The notes beneath the pieces were generated by a model. That model was given only the letters and a program-made list of their open reading frames with translations, was not told the origin of the DNA and did no database searches. Both the position numbers and the translations under genes were made by a program. From Fragilariopsis cylindrus CCMP1102 (taxonomy: Eukaryota; Bacillariophyta; Bacillariophyceae; Bacillariales; Bacillariaceae), in the NCBI GenBank assembly GCA_900095095.1, contig FMBT01000571.1:1-47338 (forward strand): 47,338 nt of DNA, read 5' to 3'. Position 1 is the first letter of the stretch. Each line of letters opens with the position of its first letter. Positions 1-11,000 of the stretch are shown here, in pieces.

Positions 1-2480
1 TATTAGTAGATAGGTGGAAAAACATGGTTGAATTCAGAGCCCGTTTCAAGAATAAGAAATCAAAAGGAATAGGACCAGAAAGTGCCATGCCTACTTCTAG
101 ACTACTGGTATAGGATAGATAGATAGATATATAGGACTTGGTATCGCAATAGCATGTAAATGGGCGCTAGTTGTAGTTGTAGTGCGTTAGTTACAAATTG
201 TTACTTGTGACTAAACAATGAATCAGTCCCAGTGCACGGCAAAAGGGGGCATTCAAAGAAATTGGATTAACTAATGCTGCAACACAAGAACAAGTTGAAA
301 CCAATCGAGAGAACCAACAAATCTTAACAGCAAACTCCATTGGACAAAACAATATAGTTGAAATTCCTATGGCACAAGCAGCAGCACTAGCAGCAGTATC
401 AGAACCACCACCATCCCTGGCACAGGCAAATGCTACAGCAACAGCAACAGCAACAGCAACAACAACAGATGCCAATACCAAAATGATGGAAACCATGATA
501 AAAATGATGAACACGATGACAACAGGAGGTGTGCAACAGGAAGTTGACAAAACCACCAACCAAGAGATAATGATAAGGAAGGAAAATGGACCACCAGACA
601 ATTCAACAATGATAACTACTTTGTGACCTGTTGGTTTATTTGTTCTTGACCACATCATATCAGTGCAACATGCAAATGGGTGCAAGATACAGAAAACCAC
701 AGACCCAAGGCAGCAACCAATACAATGGATGGTGTGGGAGGAATCATATTATACTACTAGGTATTCTAAGTCAAACTAAAAAGAACATAAAAACAATTAA
801 CAATTATACTACTAGTCTAACATCCTTGAGCACATCCTTGAACAAACAACAATGATGGTGACATCAACAAAATTTTATGCAATGTCTGTAACTAATATTT
901 AGTAACACATTCCCATTGCACAAAATATTACTAGATAGAACAGTATCCCTAGAAACAGTACCAGTTGAAGCACACCAAGATACAGCAGCAATGGGACGGC
1001 ACTTTCTACCAATAGGATGTGAAGGCAAGACACTTCCAACAGAAGAAATAGAGGAAATAAGATGTGTAAATGGACCCACAATGCTGCATTCAATAGCACC
1101 AAAAAATCTGGATATACCCTCACTATTGGCAAAAGCAAAGTAAGTACATGAAGACAAGGAAATGAATGAAGCACTACTATTGGCACCGGAATTGGTTGAT
1201 GCAGATGGCAATGTAAACTTCAACAAAAGAGATGTTGTGGTAGTGATTGATAATATCAATATAAGACTAGTAATATTAAACTGTGGAAGAGATCAGGCAA
1301 AAAAAACTACAACAATAGTACAGGATCAAAATACCTGCCTCTGACGTATGTACCATTAACCACATGCAGCAAATAGTGCATACCACAAAGAACAATACCA
1401 AAATTTATACAATCCCTCCATGCAATGGCAGGATCTCCACTGGGAAAACAATAATGCAGTAAAGTAATCAATAAAAATTTCTTCTTAACATAGCCAGGAA
1501 GCACCTACCAAAATCAGATGCAACAACAATGCAACATCTCCACATGATTAGAAAAGGTATTCAAACAACCAGATCTACCTTAAAAGAAATAAAGTAGGAG
1601 AAAATGAAGCCGGAACCAGAATTAGAACCACCCCAGCAAAAATTGAGACAAAAAACACAATTTCTGTTCGTGCTGAAATATCATTAGTAGTACTACTAGG
1701 CAAGCTATAGTACTAATAAAGAGCAGATAGAAAGAGGAATTAGTAAGAGGACATGTACACAGAATTGACAGAAGAACATCGAAAAGTGGGAATCATACCG
1801 GGATAAAATCATACAAGTATAAATACATTGATTAGATAATGAAACCTTGAAAGATCTCACTATCAAAGCAATAGAGGAAGGAAATACTGATTGATCCAGA
1901 ATTAATCCAAAACTGTCAGCATAGCAATACATATAGGGGGACTTTGACTTCAACAGAACCCTAATGGCGCCACCAGGATACAAAGTGATAGTACACAAAA
2001 GAGCATTAGAAAGAGGTGCACATGCATGAGCAAAGCCTACATACCTGGAACATTAGGTGTCCCCGCAAAACCAGTTCAATCTAATTCTTCTCAGACAAAG
2101 TAGAGGCATCCTCTACATCTTCAGCAGATAGACTAGTAGCAGCAGCAACCAAAGATTTAGTAGCAGCACTACAGGATCCACAACTGGCTACACCATTCCT
2201 TGAACAAGGAACCTCAATTAATGATGCAATCACAAAATTAAAAAGGAATATGAATATATTTACCACCTCATAGAGATAGATGTACCATCTCGAAGGGTGT
2301 TAGAGACCAATATACCAACTCCAAGGGTGCAGAATGGTATAACAACTCCAAGGAAGCTAAGCAGATCAACAAACTGATTCAGAAGCATCCTGGAAGAAAA
2401 TAAAATATGTCCAAATGGAACCAAATAAAGGCCCAAGTCACACGAACCTTGTATGCAAGTCGATAGTACAACAATCATAA
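1..2480 (+). mobile_element. Decayed Ty1/Copia-type LTR retrotransposon (gag-PR-INT remnant)
   Basis: Read across frames, the plus strand follows the order of a diatom Copia-type polyprotein. A gag-like stretch (about 249-626) contains GAFKEIGLTNAATQEQVE and is followed by Ala/Thr repeats. A zinc-knuckle-like segment (about 629-673) has a Cys-Trp pair and an HISATC end but an internal stop. A protease-like segment (about 940-1330) contains DTAAMGRHFLPI and VDADGNVNFNKRDVVVV. An integrase C-terminal segment (about 1935-2030) contains FDFNRTLMAPPGYKVIVH. A linker (about 2085-2250) contains SADRLVAAATKDLVAAL and TPFLEQGTSINDAITKL. Stops and frame changes interrupt every part, no reverse transcriptase or RNase H follows, and no LTR or target-site duplication was recognised. 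The element is therefore truncated and dead, much older in appearance than the single-base breaks in neighbouring genes. Assignment rests on remembered family motifs; the exact clade is not determined. Confidence 0.75.
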
Positions 2481-2538
2481 AGCTATAGGATGGGGTTCAG
2501 CCTTTGAGTAATGAAGATTAAATTCTGCAGGTGGAACT

Positions 2539-4175
2539 TTATATCCAGGTTATATTGTTTACTTGACAGAGTGATAGTAATTTTTGTTTCTCTACCTGAA
2601 AGAAATCTTCGCTTTGTTTGGAAAAAAGTTCTTCCTTGGAATAGGTGGCGGCGGCGGCGGCATTTCGATGTACACCTGTTGTGATCGTATTCTTTATAAA
2701 TCTATAAAGATCAGAATCAAATTCAGGATCAATATTTTTCTTTTTATGTCTTGCTCGTCGATTCGACACTTTCTTTAGAATGTCAAATAGAAAACTTTTT
2801 AGCAAAGTGTCATTAGAAAGATACTTCATGGGCATTATGTTGACATAAACTAACTTTTTCTCATTCTCGTAATTTTCTTTCTGCTGCTGCTGCTGCTGCT
2901 CTTGTTGTTGTTGTTGTTGTTTGTTGCTGTTGCTGTTGTTGTGTTATGCTATATTATTATTCCGAGAAAAGAAAAGACAAGTTGGAACGTCTTTTCGTAC
3001 CTCATAATATTTTCAACAAATAAAGCGTTTCTTCCGATTCCAGATAATTGACCACCTGGCCAAGTCATAGCCCAGTATGGGATTGTAACAGAAACATATC
3101 TTTTAGTAGCTTGCTCCAATTTATTATTATTATTATTTTGTGAAAACAAATATTCAGCACGTTTGTATAGTTTGGTAGTGGTATACTATTCAAACTAAAT
3201 CTAAGAGCATCGTCAGAAGTTACAGGTGGATAATGATCACCTCGTAAATCTTTATTGTATTTTGTTAATGACATAGAATCGCCCCATACCATTGCATTGT
3301 TTTCATATCTCCACCAGCTCCTTGCTTGATCAATCGGTTCTCTAACACATGCGATCAAAATCGGTGGAGGCTGATTCGCAGCTCGATAGGCTTCTGCGAT
3401 TAATGCTGCTGCAGTTGGACTTGTCAAGTATTGAGCGCATCCATCAAACGTCATAAATAATGGTTGCTGTTGTATTGTCGTTGATGATTGTTCCCCCATT
3501 CTTTCATAATAATAATTCATCAATTTCCATTTCATTTCATTAAACCATTTGGTAGTTTTGAGAGGGAAGCACATCCTGTATGCTTCTGGTGTGACATATC
3601 CAAGATAATGACCAACAAAAAAGAACGTTTCCTTGTGATCGAGTTCTGGATGAGCCCATAGACAAAACGGTGTACGACAATCAATGATTGGTGTTTCTGC
3701 TTGCTGACCATTATCATCATTATCATTATCATTCGTTTTCGTCGTCGGAGTGAAGCAAAATGTTGACAAAGTGATGTAGTACCACATCGTACTTCCCCTA
3801 ATACGATAACATCTGGCAATACTCTCCATCGATATGTCAAATATCTAAATATAATTTCAAGTGGACGCAACAGCGATAAATGTGCACAAAAGGATGGTAT
3901 ACATTCCATAATCGTTGGTGGAATTTCTCGATTGAATATGTAACGTATAGAATGTTTATATAGTCTGATTAGAAAATATATCCAACAACGTTAATGAAAA
4001 AGTTCATCATGATAATTGTGTAACTGAGTTGACGTATAGTTAATATCGTCGTCGAAGATGAGTGGTTGGAAATATTCCTCAATATATTACCGATAGGCGA
4101 GAAAGTAGTGTGCATAGTTTCGAGTGAAAGCAGTACGTGCAAAGTCGAGTGAAGAAGTAAGAGAATTGTACACAT
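2539..4175 (-). CDS. Sulfotransferase-like protein, frame broken at several points
   Basis: The minus strand encodes an N-terminal hydrophobic region and a 5'-phosphosulfate-loop-like motif PDVIVLGEVRCGTTSLCQHF (around 3760-3820). A PFCLWAHPELDHKETFFFVG block follows, then FMTFDGCAQYLTSPTAA, ACVREPIDQARSWWRYENNA and TWPGGQLSGIGRNALF. This matches the PAPS-dependent sulfotransferase fold, with the Arg of the 3'-phosphate-binding RxP-like region in REP. The parts lie in different frames. One extra base near 3735-3760, one near 3162-3164 and possibly one at 3973-3976 would join them. A gap between about 2985 and 2930 holds an in-frame stop and is probably a short intron ending at a CAG. A poly-Gln tract precedes the C-terminal exon (to 2539). 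The start is uncertain: Met codons at 4175 and 4010 are candidates, 3909 is internal. Substrate is unknown. It could be a pseudogene, but the blocks are too well conserved for an old one. Confidence 0.7.
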
Positions 4176-4713
4176 CGGAAGTTTCTGACCGTTTCTAGCC
4201 GCAGCGAAAATTCCTTTAAGCAGCTCATATACAGCCTTTCTCTTGTTTTAATTCTCATAGTTAGCTATTTATTTGTTGTTGGTTACTAGATTCTAGATTG
4301 TTTTCAAGTTTCCGACGAATGCTGACAAATCTTCTACTTGTACTTTCAACTCTCAGTAAATTTAAATACACAATATTGAATATGATGATGGCGATTATTG
4401 CTAAGAATTGATGATTCACGACGAGATTGGAAGATGGTAAAAGATCTTGTCTTAATTAATTATTCTAACAAAATGGCGCGACTAGGCGTGACGTCATCAA
4501 ACATCAAGCTAAGTAGTGTAGGAAACTCATAAAACATACACACAGTATTTTTCAACATTAATTTCTACAGTATTTGCAATTTGCAAGATACAATGACAGT
4601 TGATACAGGGTGGTAGCACAAGAGAGTCGACTTCACTGCAGACACATCTTCAATGACAGAAATTCCAGAACTGAAGAAGAAGAAGAATACACTTAGATAA
4701 AAAATAAAATACA
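4176..4713. other. Divergent intergenic region
   Basis: This spacer separates the sulfotransferase-like gene (-) from the MYND gene (+) and should carry both promoters. A palindromic TGACGTCA lies at 4489-4496, and the last 40 bases before the MYND start are A-rich. No RNA gene or coding stretch is evident. Confidence 0.5.
4489..4496. promoter_or_regulatory. CRE-type palindrome TGACGTCA
   Basis: A perfect TGACGTCA lies about 218 bases upstream of the MYND gene start. Diatom bZIP proteins, including aureochromes, and the CO2/cAMP-responsive elements of the Phaeodactylum PtCA1 promoter use TGACGT cores. Function here is inferred from the motif only. Confidence 0.3.
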
Positions 4714-6514
4714 ATGAGTAGAGAAATGATGATTAAAGAAATACTGGGAAACAGCAACAGCCCGGATCATCTCAAATTGAATGATCGGCAAAAGGAATTC
4801 ATTCGAGGCTGTACGGGATCACAATTGTTAGATCATCAATTCTTGAACGAAAAATTAAGTACACTGAGTGTATCGGATCCAGAAACATACCGACTACAGA
4901 AAATGTTGAAAGCGGCAGTAACGAAAGAGCAAACTATAGAATTGATACGAAAATTATTAATCAAGGCTGGCACCAACGTGAAACAGAATGGCAATGATCC
5001 ATTTGGTGACGGAGATCAATCTACACTACTGGGTGCCGACCTTGAGCCTCAAAGACAAGTATTACGTGAATTGTTTGCAAGTGGAGGTGACATTGAACAT
5101 CATATGAGACCAGCCTCAGGATTGACGTCCTTTGCGTGGAATTGTATCATGGGTGATACAAAGGCTGTCGAACAGACACTGAAGACGACACTACTTCTTC
5201 GTAGTAAAGGACAACGACAACAAAAACAAAAATCTCTAAATGAATTGATGGAATACCGTGAAACTTCGATGAGATTACCACCATTGATTTTAACTATGGC
5301 TTTGTCAAACACAAACAGTTAGTAAATACATATACTACACGTAATATAGCAGATATGGATCACGTTGGAGTTTTTCGGACATTGATCAAGTACGGAGCCA
5401 GTCCTAACTCGAAGGACGTCACTGGAAAGACAGTGTGTCATTACGGTGCAGGGAGCTGGGCAACGGAAGAGACATTAGAGATGGCAAAATGGCAATCAAG
5501 GCAACACGTACGTGCGCACTATTCGGTCACAAAGTTATACTGAACGGATTATCCAAAAAGGAATACAACGGAATGAAGGGTACACTAGGAGGATATGTTG
5601 CCGAAACAGAAAGAAGAATCATGTATCCTGTGGCCGGCTCTATAGTCGAACACGAACTTTCGTTAAGGCCTGAGAATATTTTTATCGAGATAACGGACGA
5701 CAAGAAAGAAAAACAAATCTGTATTCTTGATCATTGCGTAGACACCGCTACTAATCTTGTAGACGTGCCAGACCGAATTGGATCGATTAGCATGCACGAG
5801 GTTGCAATGAGCCAACGAGACGATGTTGCTACGTTTCTATGTAAACATTCTTCTACTTGTTTAGACGTTGCGGAGGGAGGGGGTATGTCTATTCGGCAGA
5901 TGATGGTACTTCCATCATTTTCAAAAAACAAGGTATACGAAGTTTTGAAGAGACATGCGTGGAAGCAGGCTGATAAAGAAAAAGATATTGAATATCTTCG
6001 AAATGGCAGCTGCGAAAACTGCAACAGACGTGCAAAAGATGTAGCACCCGCCGTATTCATGCAATGTTCCAAGTGCTTAGCCGTCGATTACTGCAGTAAA
6101 GAATGTCAAGTTAGTCATTGGAAAGATCAGCATAAACATGACTGTGCACGCCTGGAAAAAGAAGGGGAGGTAGAACTTGGTCAACCCTCGACACGTGGCG
6201 AGGATATTTCCTGGTTTAGAGAGGGAGTGGGCAAGGTTGTGTGCAATTATGCACCCCCTTCTGGGATGAAGGCTAATGAAAAATTCTGGATCAAAGTTCA
6301 AAGTAACGGCAAAGACGCGCAAATTATGGTATACGATAGGAGCCGTAGCTGCAGTTTTTTTGTGCCTCCTGGACAACCAGGTCATCGTGAATTGGTCGAG
6401 AGGGTTTCCAGTCAAAAGATTTATACGGGGACAAAGAGTTTCTTCAAAGCCAAATTCAACAAGAAAGGTAAATGCATAGTCTATCCGCATACTTCAACGG
6501 TACGGAAATGGTAA
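4714..6514 (+). CDS. Ankyrin-repeat/MYND zinc-finger protein
   Basis: Exon 1 runs from the ATG at 4714 to 5317. A very short intron (5318-5349, or to 5352; both keep frame) with GT/AG ends removes an in-frame TAG. Exon 2 continues with an ankyrin-like unit (VGVFRTLIKYGASPNSKDVT) and a HYGAGSWATEETLEMA stretch. A one-base shift at the AAAA of 5486-5489 then moves coding to the frame that runs to 6514. The second part carries FGHKVILNGLSKKEYNGMKG and a complete MYND finger (about 6010-6140) with CENCNRRA, CSKC and YCSKECQVSHW followed by HKHDC, giving all zinc ligands. This is the architecture of a large diatom family. MYND domains bind proline-rich partners; the role here is unknown. The shift joins two conserved halves exactly, so a missing base is likelier than two genes. 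Confidence 0.8.
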
Positions 6515-7061
6515 ATCATTTAGAAAGAAAATTAGACATCAACATAATAAAACATCGCTCGCTAGTTATCCGTACAAAAACTGATCATTTTTGGGTTATA
6601 CAAGTATATTATAATTATTATGATTTTAGTTAGAGTGGTATGAGGTCCACTACTAGAGATATCGGACCGACCTCACGCCCCTAGCGTTACCGTAAAAGTC
6701 TCAAGTATCACTGCTCTTCTTTTTTCCATCGCACGACGCGGAACATTATTTAATTGTTGTTACACCGCAACTGAGACATAATTCCAAGAAGAAGAATCTT
6801 CCGTCCTCATCCATCGACAAGACGCGGAAGCGCATGATTCCAGTTTGTTTCGCAATCAAAGGAAAGTTATTTGTTGTACCGTTCTCTAGGAGTAATCGAA
6901 TCTGGTTAAAGGAACATCTTATCTAATTCAAGCAGGGGATGAATAACAACATCTGAATTCTCCGGGAAGCTAAATATTCCTCAGTAGCATACACAGATAC
7001 GTGTCAATCCACCCTTTCGTTAACAATACAACAGTACCAAAACAATAGGGAGTGAATAATT
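6515..7061. other. Convergent 3' spacer
   Basis: This spacer lies between the 3' ends of the MYND gene (+) and the Obg gene (-). It contains AT-rich 3'-UTR-like sequence just after 6515. I see no coding region, structured RNA or repeat. Confidence 0.5.
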
Positions 7062-7787
7062 CTACTGCGTTACCTCATTTCCCTGCTCTTCCTTTATTGT
7101 TCCAACATACGATGCCATCCGCGTCATCAAACCATCAACGCCATCCTTTTCCTTTGCAGATATCCACATAAGTCGGGTATGTCCCATTTCTTCTTTTATC
7201 TTATCTGCGAGCTCTTCTCTCTTCTTCTTGATTTCCTCTTCGTCTTCTAGTCCTTCCCACGCGGCATCAATCTTATTGACAATGACCACTTGAGGTTTCT
7301 TTGCTAGACTTCCACTCCCATATCGCCTAAGCTCATCATTGACCATTGCTAGATCTCCCACTGGATCATCCCCTGTGGCATCAATAAGATGTAAGATGAC
7401 TCGGCATCGTTCAATGTGCCGTAAAAAGGCATGACCAAGACCAACTCCCTCAGATGCTCCGGCGATAAGACCAGGGACATCACATAAGACTAATCCATTG
7501 GAACCAGCAGCTCTCTCCTTCTCTCTTCCTCTCTCTCCATCTTTGTTCCTATTGGTATTGGTATCGCTCATACACCCGGAATCCATGTTCCGAGATTGGG
7601 TACAACAGTTGTGAAGGATAATCTGCAATGCGAGGCTTTGCACGTGTGACTGCAGCGAGGAACGTCGACTTTATAGATTCGAGGAAGAAATCGATTGATT
7701 CACGATAGTGTATGGTGTTAGTAATAAATAAATAAAAACGCAAACTACTAGAAGTTCAACGATAAAAATGAAAGACGTATCACAACA

Positions 7788-7818
<31 letters not shown>

Positions 7819-8808
7819 TTTACCCTGAATGTATGATACTATAATACCAGTATGAAAAAGACTCACCTTTCCAGCATTTGGAACCCCCACGAGAGCTATG
7901 TCAGCTACAATCTTGAGTGTAAGTCGAACTCGGAAACGTTCACCACCCACTGGACCACGACGTGTCGCACCATTCTTCTTTCCCTTGAGAACACCAGTAC
8001 CTTCACCACCCTTGCTCCTCTTGCAACTGTTAGCGAAGGGCTTTCATATGATACAGTCCCAAGCTCTACTATATGATCATACTCCTCTTGCGGCCCTTCG
8101 TCATCGTTCGAAGTACTGCTATTTTTACTTTCATCATCATCATCATCATCATCATTATCATTAGTATTATTTTCCTCATTAATACTATCTCCGTCGTCAC
8201 TCGAAATTCCAATTTTACCACCGTTCCAGGTGGAACACGAACCTCACAATCCTCCCCACAACGTCCATTATCGTACATTCTTCCACCGGCCCTACCATCA
8301 TCAGCACGGAAACTTAATAAACGTTCACGGACGACAAAGTTATTCTCATTAATAGCAGATTCATCGTCATCGTCGACAAGCTTATTTAAATGACGACTCA
8401 TACGTTTACTTGATGCAGCAGCACCTCCACCACCGAATGCATTGGGCCGAAGTGCACGACGACTTAAACCAGCAAGTGTATTAAGACTTGGATCGAGTAC
8501 TAGTACGATATTACCACCCCTTCCCCCGTACCACCATCTGGTATACCATTCGCACCCTTCTTCGCCTTTTTCCACGTCGATGATCCCTGTCCTCCTGATC
8601 CAGCACGCACATAAATAGAAGCCTCATCAAAGAAGGAGAAATCTCCATCATCTTTGGTTGATAATGTTGTTTTTACTGCTGTCGTTGTAGTTTCTTCTTC
8701 TTCTGCTGCTGCTGCCGTTGATGATAAATATACTACGGTTCTTATCCTCGTAGACGGAGAAACAAAGGCCAATGCATAGTCACTAGTAACGACGGCTAAA
8801 ATAACCAT
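7062..8808 (-). CDS. Plastid-targeted Obg-family GTPase
   Basis: Obg proteins are GTPases acting in ribosome large-subunit assembly; a plastid form (ObgC) exists in plants. From the Met at 8808 the protein starts with a hydrophobic signal and ALAF|VSPS, a heterokont plastid cleavage motif. It then has the Obg glycine-rich fold (VRAGSGGQGSSTWKK, DPSLNTLAGL, EVRVPPGTVVK), an Asp/Asn-rich insert, the P-loop GVPNAGKS, switch region RIADYP, G3 DVPGLIAGASEGVGLGHAF, G4 NKID and a G5-like SAK. An intron (7866-7669, GT/AG) falls exactly in the P-loop, between Lys and Ser, and restores AGKSTF. About five single-base shifts break the frame: near 8523-8527, 8213-8216, 8009-8011, 7614 and 7570. Four sit in or beside runs of identical bases. 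All functional motifs are intact once frames are followed, so I read this as a real gene with sequence errors, less likely a recent pseudogene. Confidence 0.82.
7791..7818 (+). repeat. (AC)14 microsatellite in the Obg intron
   Basis: A pure AC dinucleotide run of 28 bases lies inside the intron of the Obg gene, preceded by an imperfect AC-rich stretch from about 7781. Confidence 0.95.
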
Positions 8809-9242
8809 TGTACGAAGTGAATCAAATTGGATTTCATGGTGATGATGATGGATGATGTGAGTGTTGTATGAATGGCGAATTTTTGATATTTGATGTTTGA
8901 TGTTTGATGACAACAATCTAGACGAAATTTGAGATTTTTTTGAACGAAGAAAGAAATGAAAGGGCATCATAGATATCCACGTCTCAGATTATTTTTGCGC
9001 GAAAGCAAACTGAAAACTATGCGCGCGGTGAAAGACAAAACATAACTATAACCTTAATTTTGAAAAGTTATCTTTTTTTAGTATTCAGTAAAGAGTAATT
9101 CATTAAAACGAAATTTTAGAGGTTAAAAAAATCACGCACATCCAACCACCACGAAAATACTCGTTAATGCTTCAACTAGAGGCTTTCCCTCTGTTTTACA
9201 AAGCACTTCCTTACTTATATTTTAATTAGAAAAACCTGCACC
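8809..9242. other. Divergent intergenic region between Obg and RPL3
   Basis: This is the presumed promoter space of the Obg gene (-) and ribosomal protein L3 (+). An alternative upstream open reading of the Obg transcript begins at 8970 but lies before the signal-peptide Met, so it is more likely 5' UTR. No other feature is seen. Confidence 0.45.
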
Positions 9243-10655
9243 ATGTAAGTATCGACTTCAGTGGGAATTGTTTGTGATCTTGATGCAGTTTAGAGTAGAA
9301 TAGCAGCAGGAAATATATCCTATCGATAGAGTAATCAATCGGTTTAGTTGCATATTCGGTGGATCGGAATTGACGTAGTTAGCTGATCATCTCGATCAGT
9401 TTCCAATTTGTAGCTCTATTACCGTAGCAAGTTTACTCACATATATTTTATCATATATCTCATTCCTTTTATAAATTAATAGGTCTCATAGAAATTCGAA
9501 GCCCCTCGTTCCGGTTCCCTTGGTTTCTTACCCAAGAAACGTACCAAGAAACATTCTGGTAAAGTACGATCATTCCCAAAGGACAACAGTAAGGATGCAC
9601 CACATCTAACTGCATTCCGTGGATACAAGGCTGGTATGACACACGTTGTTCGTGGAGTTGACCGACCTGGTGCACTTATGCACAAGCGTGAAGTCGTTGA
9701 TGCTGTTACCGTCGTTGAAACCCCACCTATGGTCGTTGTTGGTGTTGTTGGATACGTTGAAACACCTCTTGGTCTTCGTACATTGACAACCGTCTTCGCT
9801 GAGCATTTGAATGAAGAATTCAGACGTCGTATGTACAAGAACTGGTACCGTGCTAAGAAAAAGGCCTTTACCAAATACGCCAAGAAACATACTGAAGATG
9901 GTGGAAAAGATATTGAAGCCGAACTTGAACGTATTAAGAAATTCTGTACTATTGTTCGTGTCATCGCACATACACAAGTTAAGAAACTTAACCTTCGATT
10001 AAAGAAGGCACATATTATGGAAATCCAAATCAATGGTGGGGATGTCGCTGCCAAGGTTGATTTCGCTAAAGCTCTATTCGAAAAGGAAGTCACTGTCGAT
10101 TCCGTTTTCAGTAAAGATGAAAATATTGATGTTCTTGGTGTAACCAAGGGTCGTGGTTATGAAGGTGTTACCACTCGTTGGGGTGTAACTCGTCTTCCAC
10201 GTAAGACACACAGAGGTCTTCGTAAGGTTGCCTGTATTGGATCATGGCATCCTGCTCGTGTTTCAACCACTGTTGCACGTGCTGGTCAAAACGGTTACTT
10301 CCATCGTACCGAATTGAACAAGAAGGTATACCGTATCGGTAAGAAGGACGACAAGGCTTCATGTCAAACTGATGCTGATTTAACCGAAAAGGGAATCACA
10401 CCAATGGGTGGATTCGTCCATTACGGTGAAGTCAATGAAGATTGGCTTATGCTTAAGGGTGCCGTCGTTGGTGTTAAGAAGAGACCTCTTGTCCTTCGTA
10501 AGTCAATGATGAAACATACATCAAGAAAGCATTTGGAAAAGATCGAACTCAAATTTATCGATACATCCTCCAAACTTGGTCATGGACGATTCCAAACCAA
10601 GGAAGAAAAGGCCAAGTTTATGGGTCCTCTTGCTTCCAAGCTTACCCAACATTAG
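9243..10655 (+). CDS. RPL3: 60S ribosomal protein L3 (uL3)
   Basis: uL3 is a universal large-subunit protein near the peptidyl-transferase centre. Exon 1 contributes only AT of the start codon (9243-9244). A 238-nt intron (9245-9482, GTAAGT...AATAG) follows, and exon 2 starts with the G that completes ATG. The next codons read Ser-His-Arg, the conserved start of uL3. At the AAA of 9492-9494 the frame then slips, and the rest ([76 protein letters not shown]) runs to 10655. Adding one base gives 391 residues, the usual eukaryotic length. The conserved basic-loop His is in the Trp-His-Pro context. The gene must be functional, so this single shift is the best evidence that the sequence has uncorrected indels. 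A reading from the ATG at 9636 would lose the conserved N-terminus. Confidence 0.95.
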
Positions 10656-11000
10656 ATTCTATTGTTACCTATTATTCCCCAATTATAATTATTGTTTAGT
10701 AATTAATATTTATTAAATTGTATATCCAAATTTTATTTATCTATCTAGAAGTAGTAAAGAATAATATCAGAATTAGTTTTGTGAGTTATCGATCGATCCT
10801 TCCAATGAATGACGACATGATAAGTTAATAGTTTAGTTCTCTAAGGTGTTGCATTCGAGACTTTAGTGAATATTCGGGAAAGGTAAGTCACTACCGTATA
10901 ACTTATATTCAATCCGTGTAGACACTCTACAGTGGTTAGCTAGCTAGCAGGCGGAAGATTACGAATGAATAAATGATTTTTAAATATGGTACACATCACA
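10656..11000. other. Convergent 3' spacer
   Basis: This is AT-rich spacer between the stops of RPL3 (+) and the HAD phosphatase (-), consistent with two 3' UTRs. No coding region or RNA was recognised. Confidence 0.5.

Noticed and set aside
191..700. 169-codon minus-strand frame with hydrophobic residues
   Set aside because: It is antisense to the retroelement gag segment and is made of complemented CAA/ACA repeats; no family features.
2881..2940. CTG/TTG repeats suspected as a CRISPR or satellite
   Set aside because: It is a simple trinucleotide run coding poly-Gln in the sulfotransferase-like gene, with no spacers.
9476..10147. 223-codon frame antisense to RPL3
   Set aside because: The plus strand encodes L3 here beyond doubt; codon bias produces the open antisense frame.
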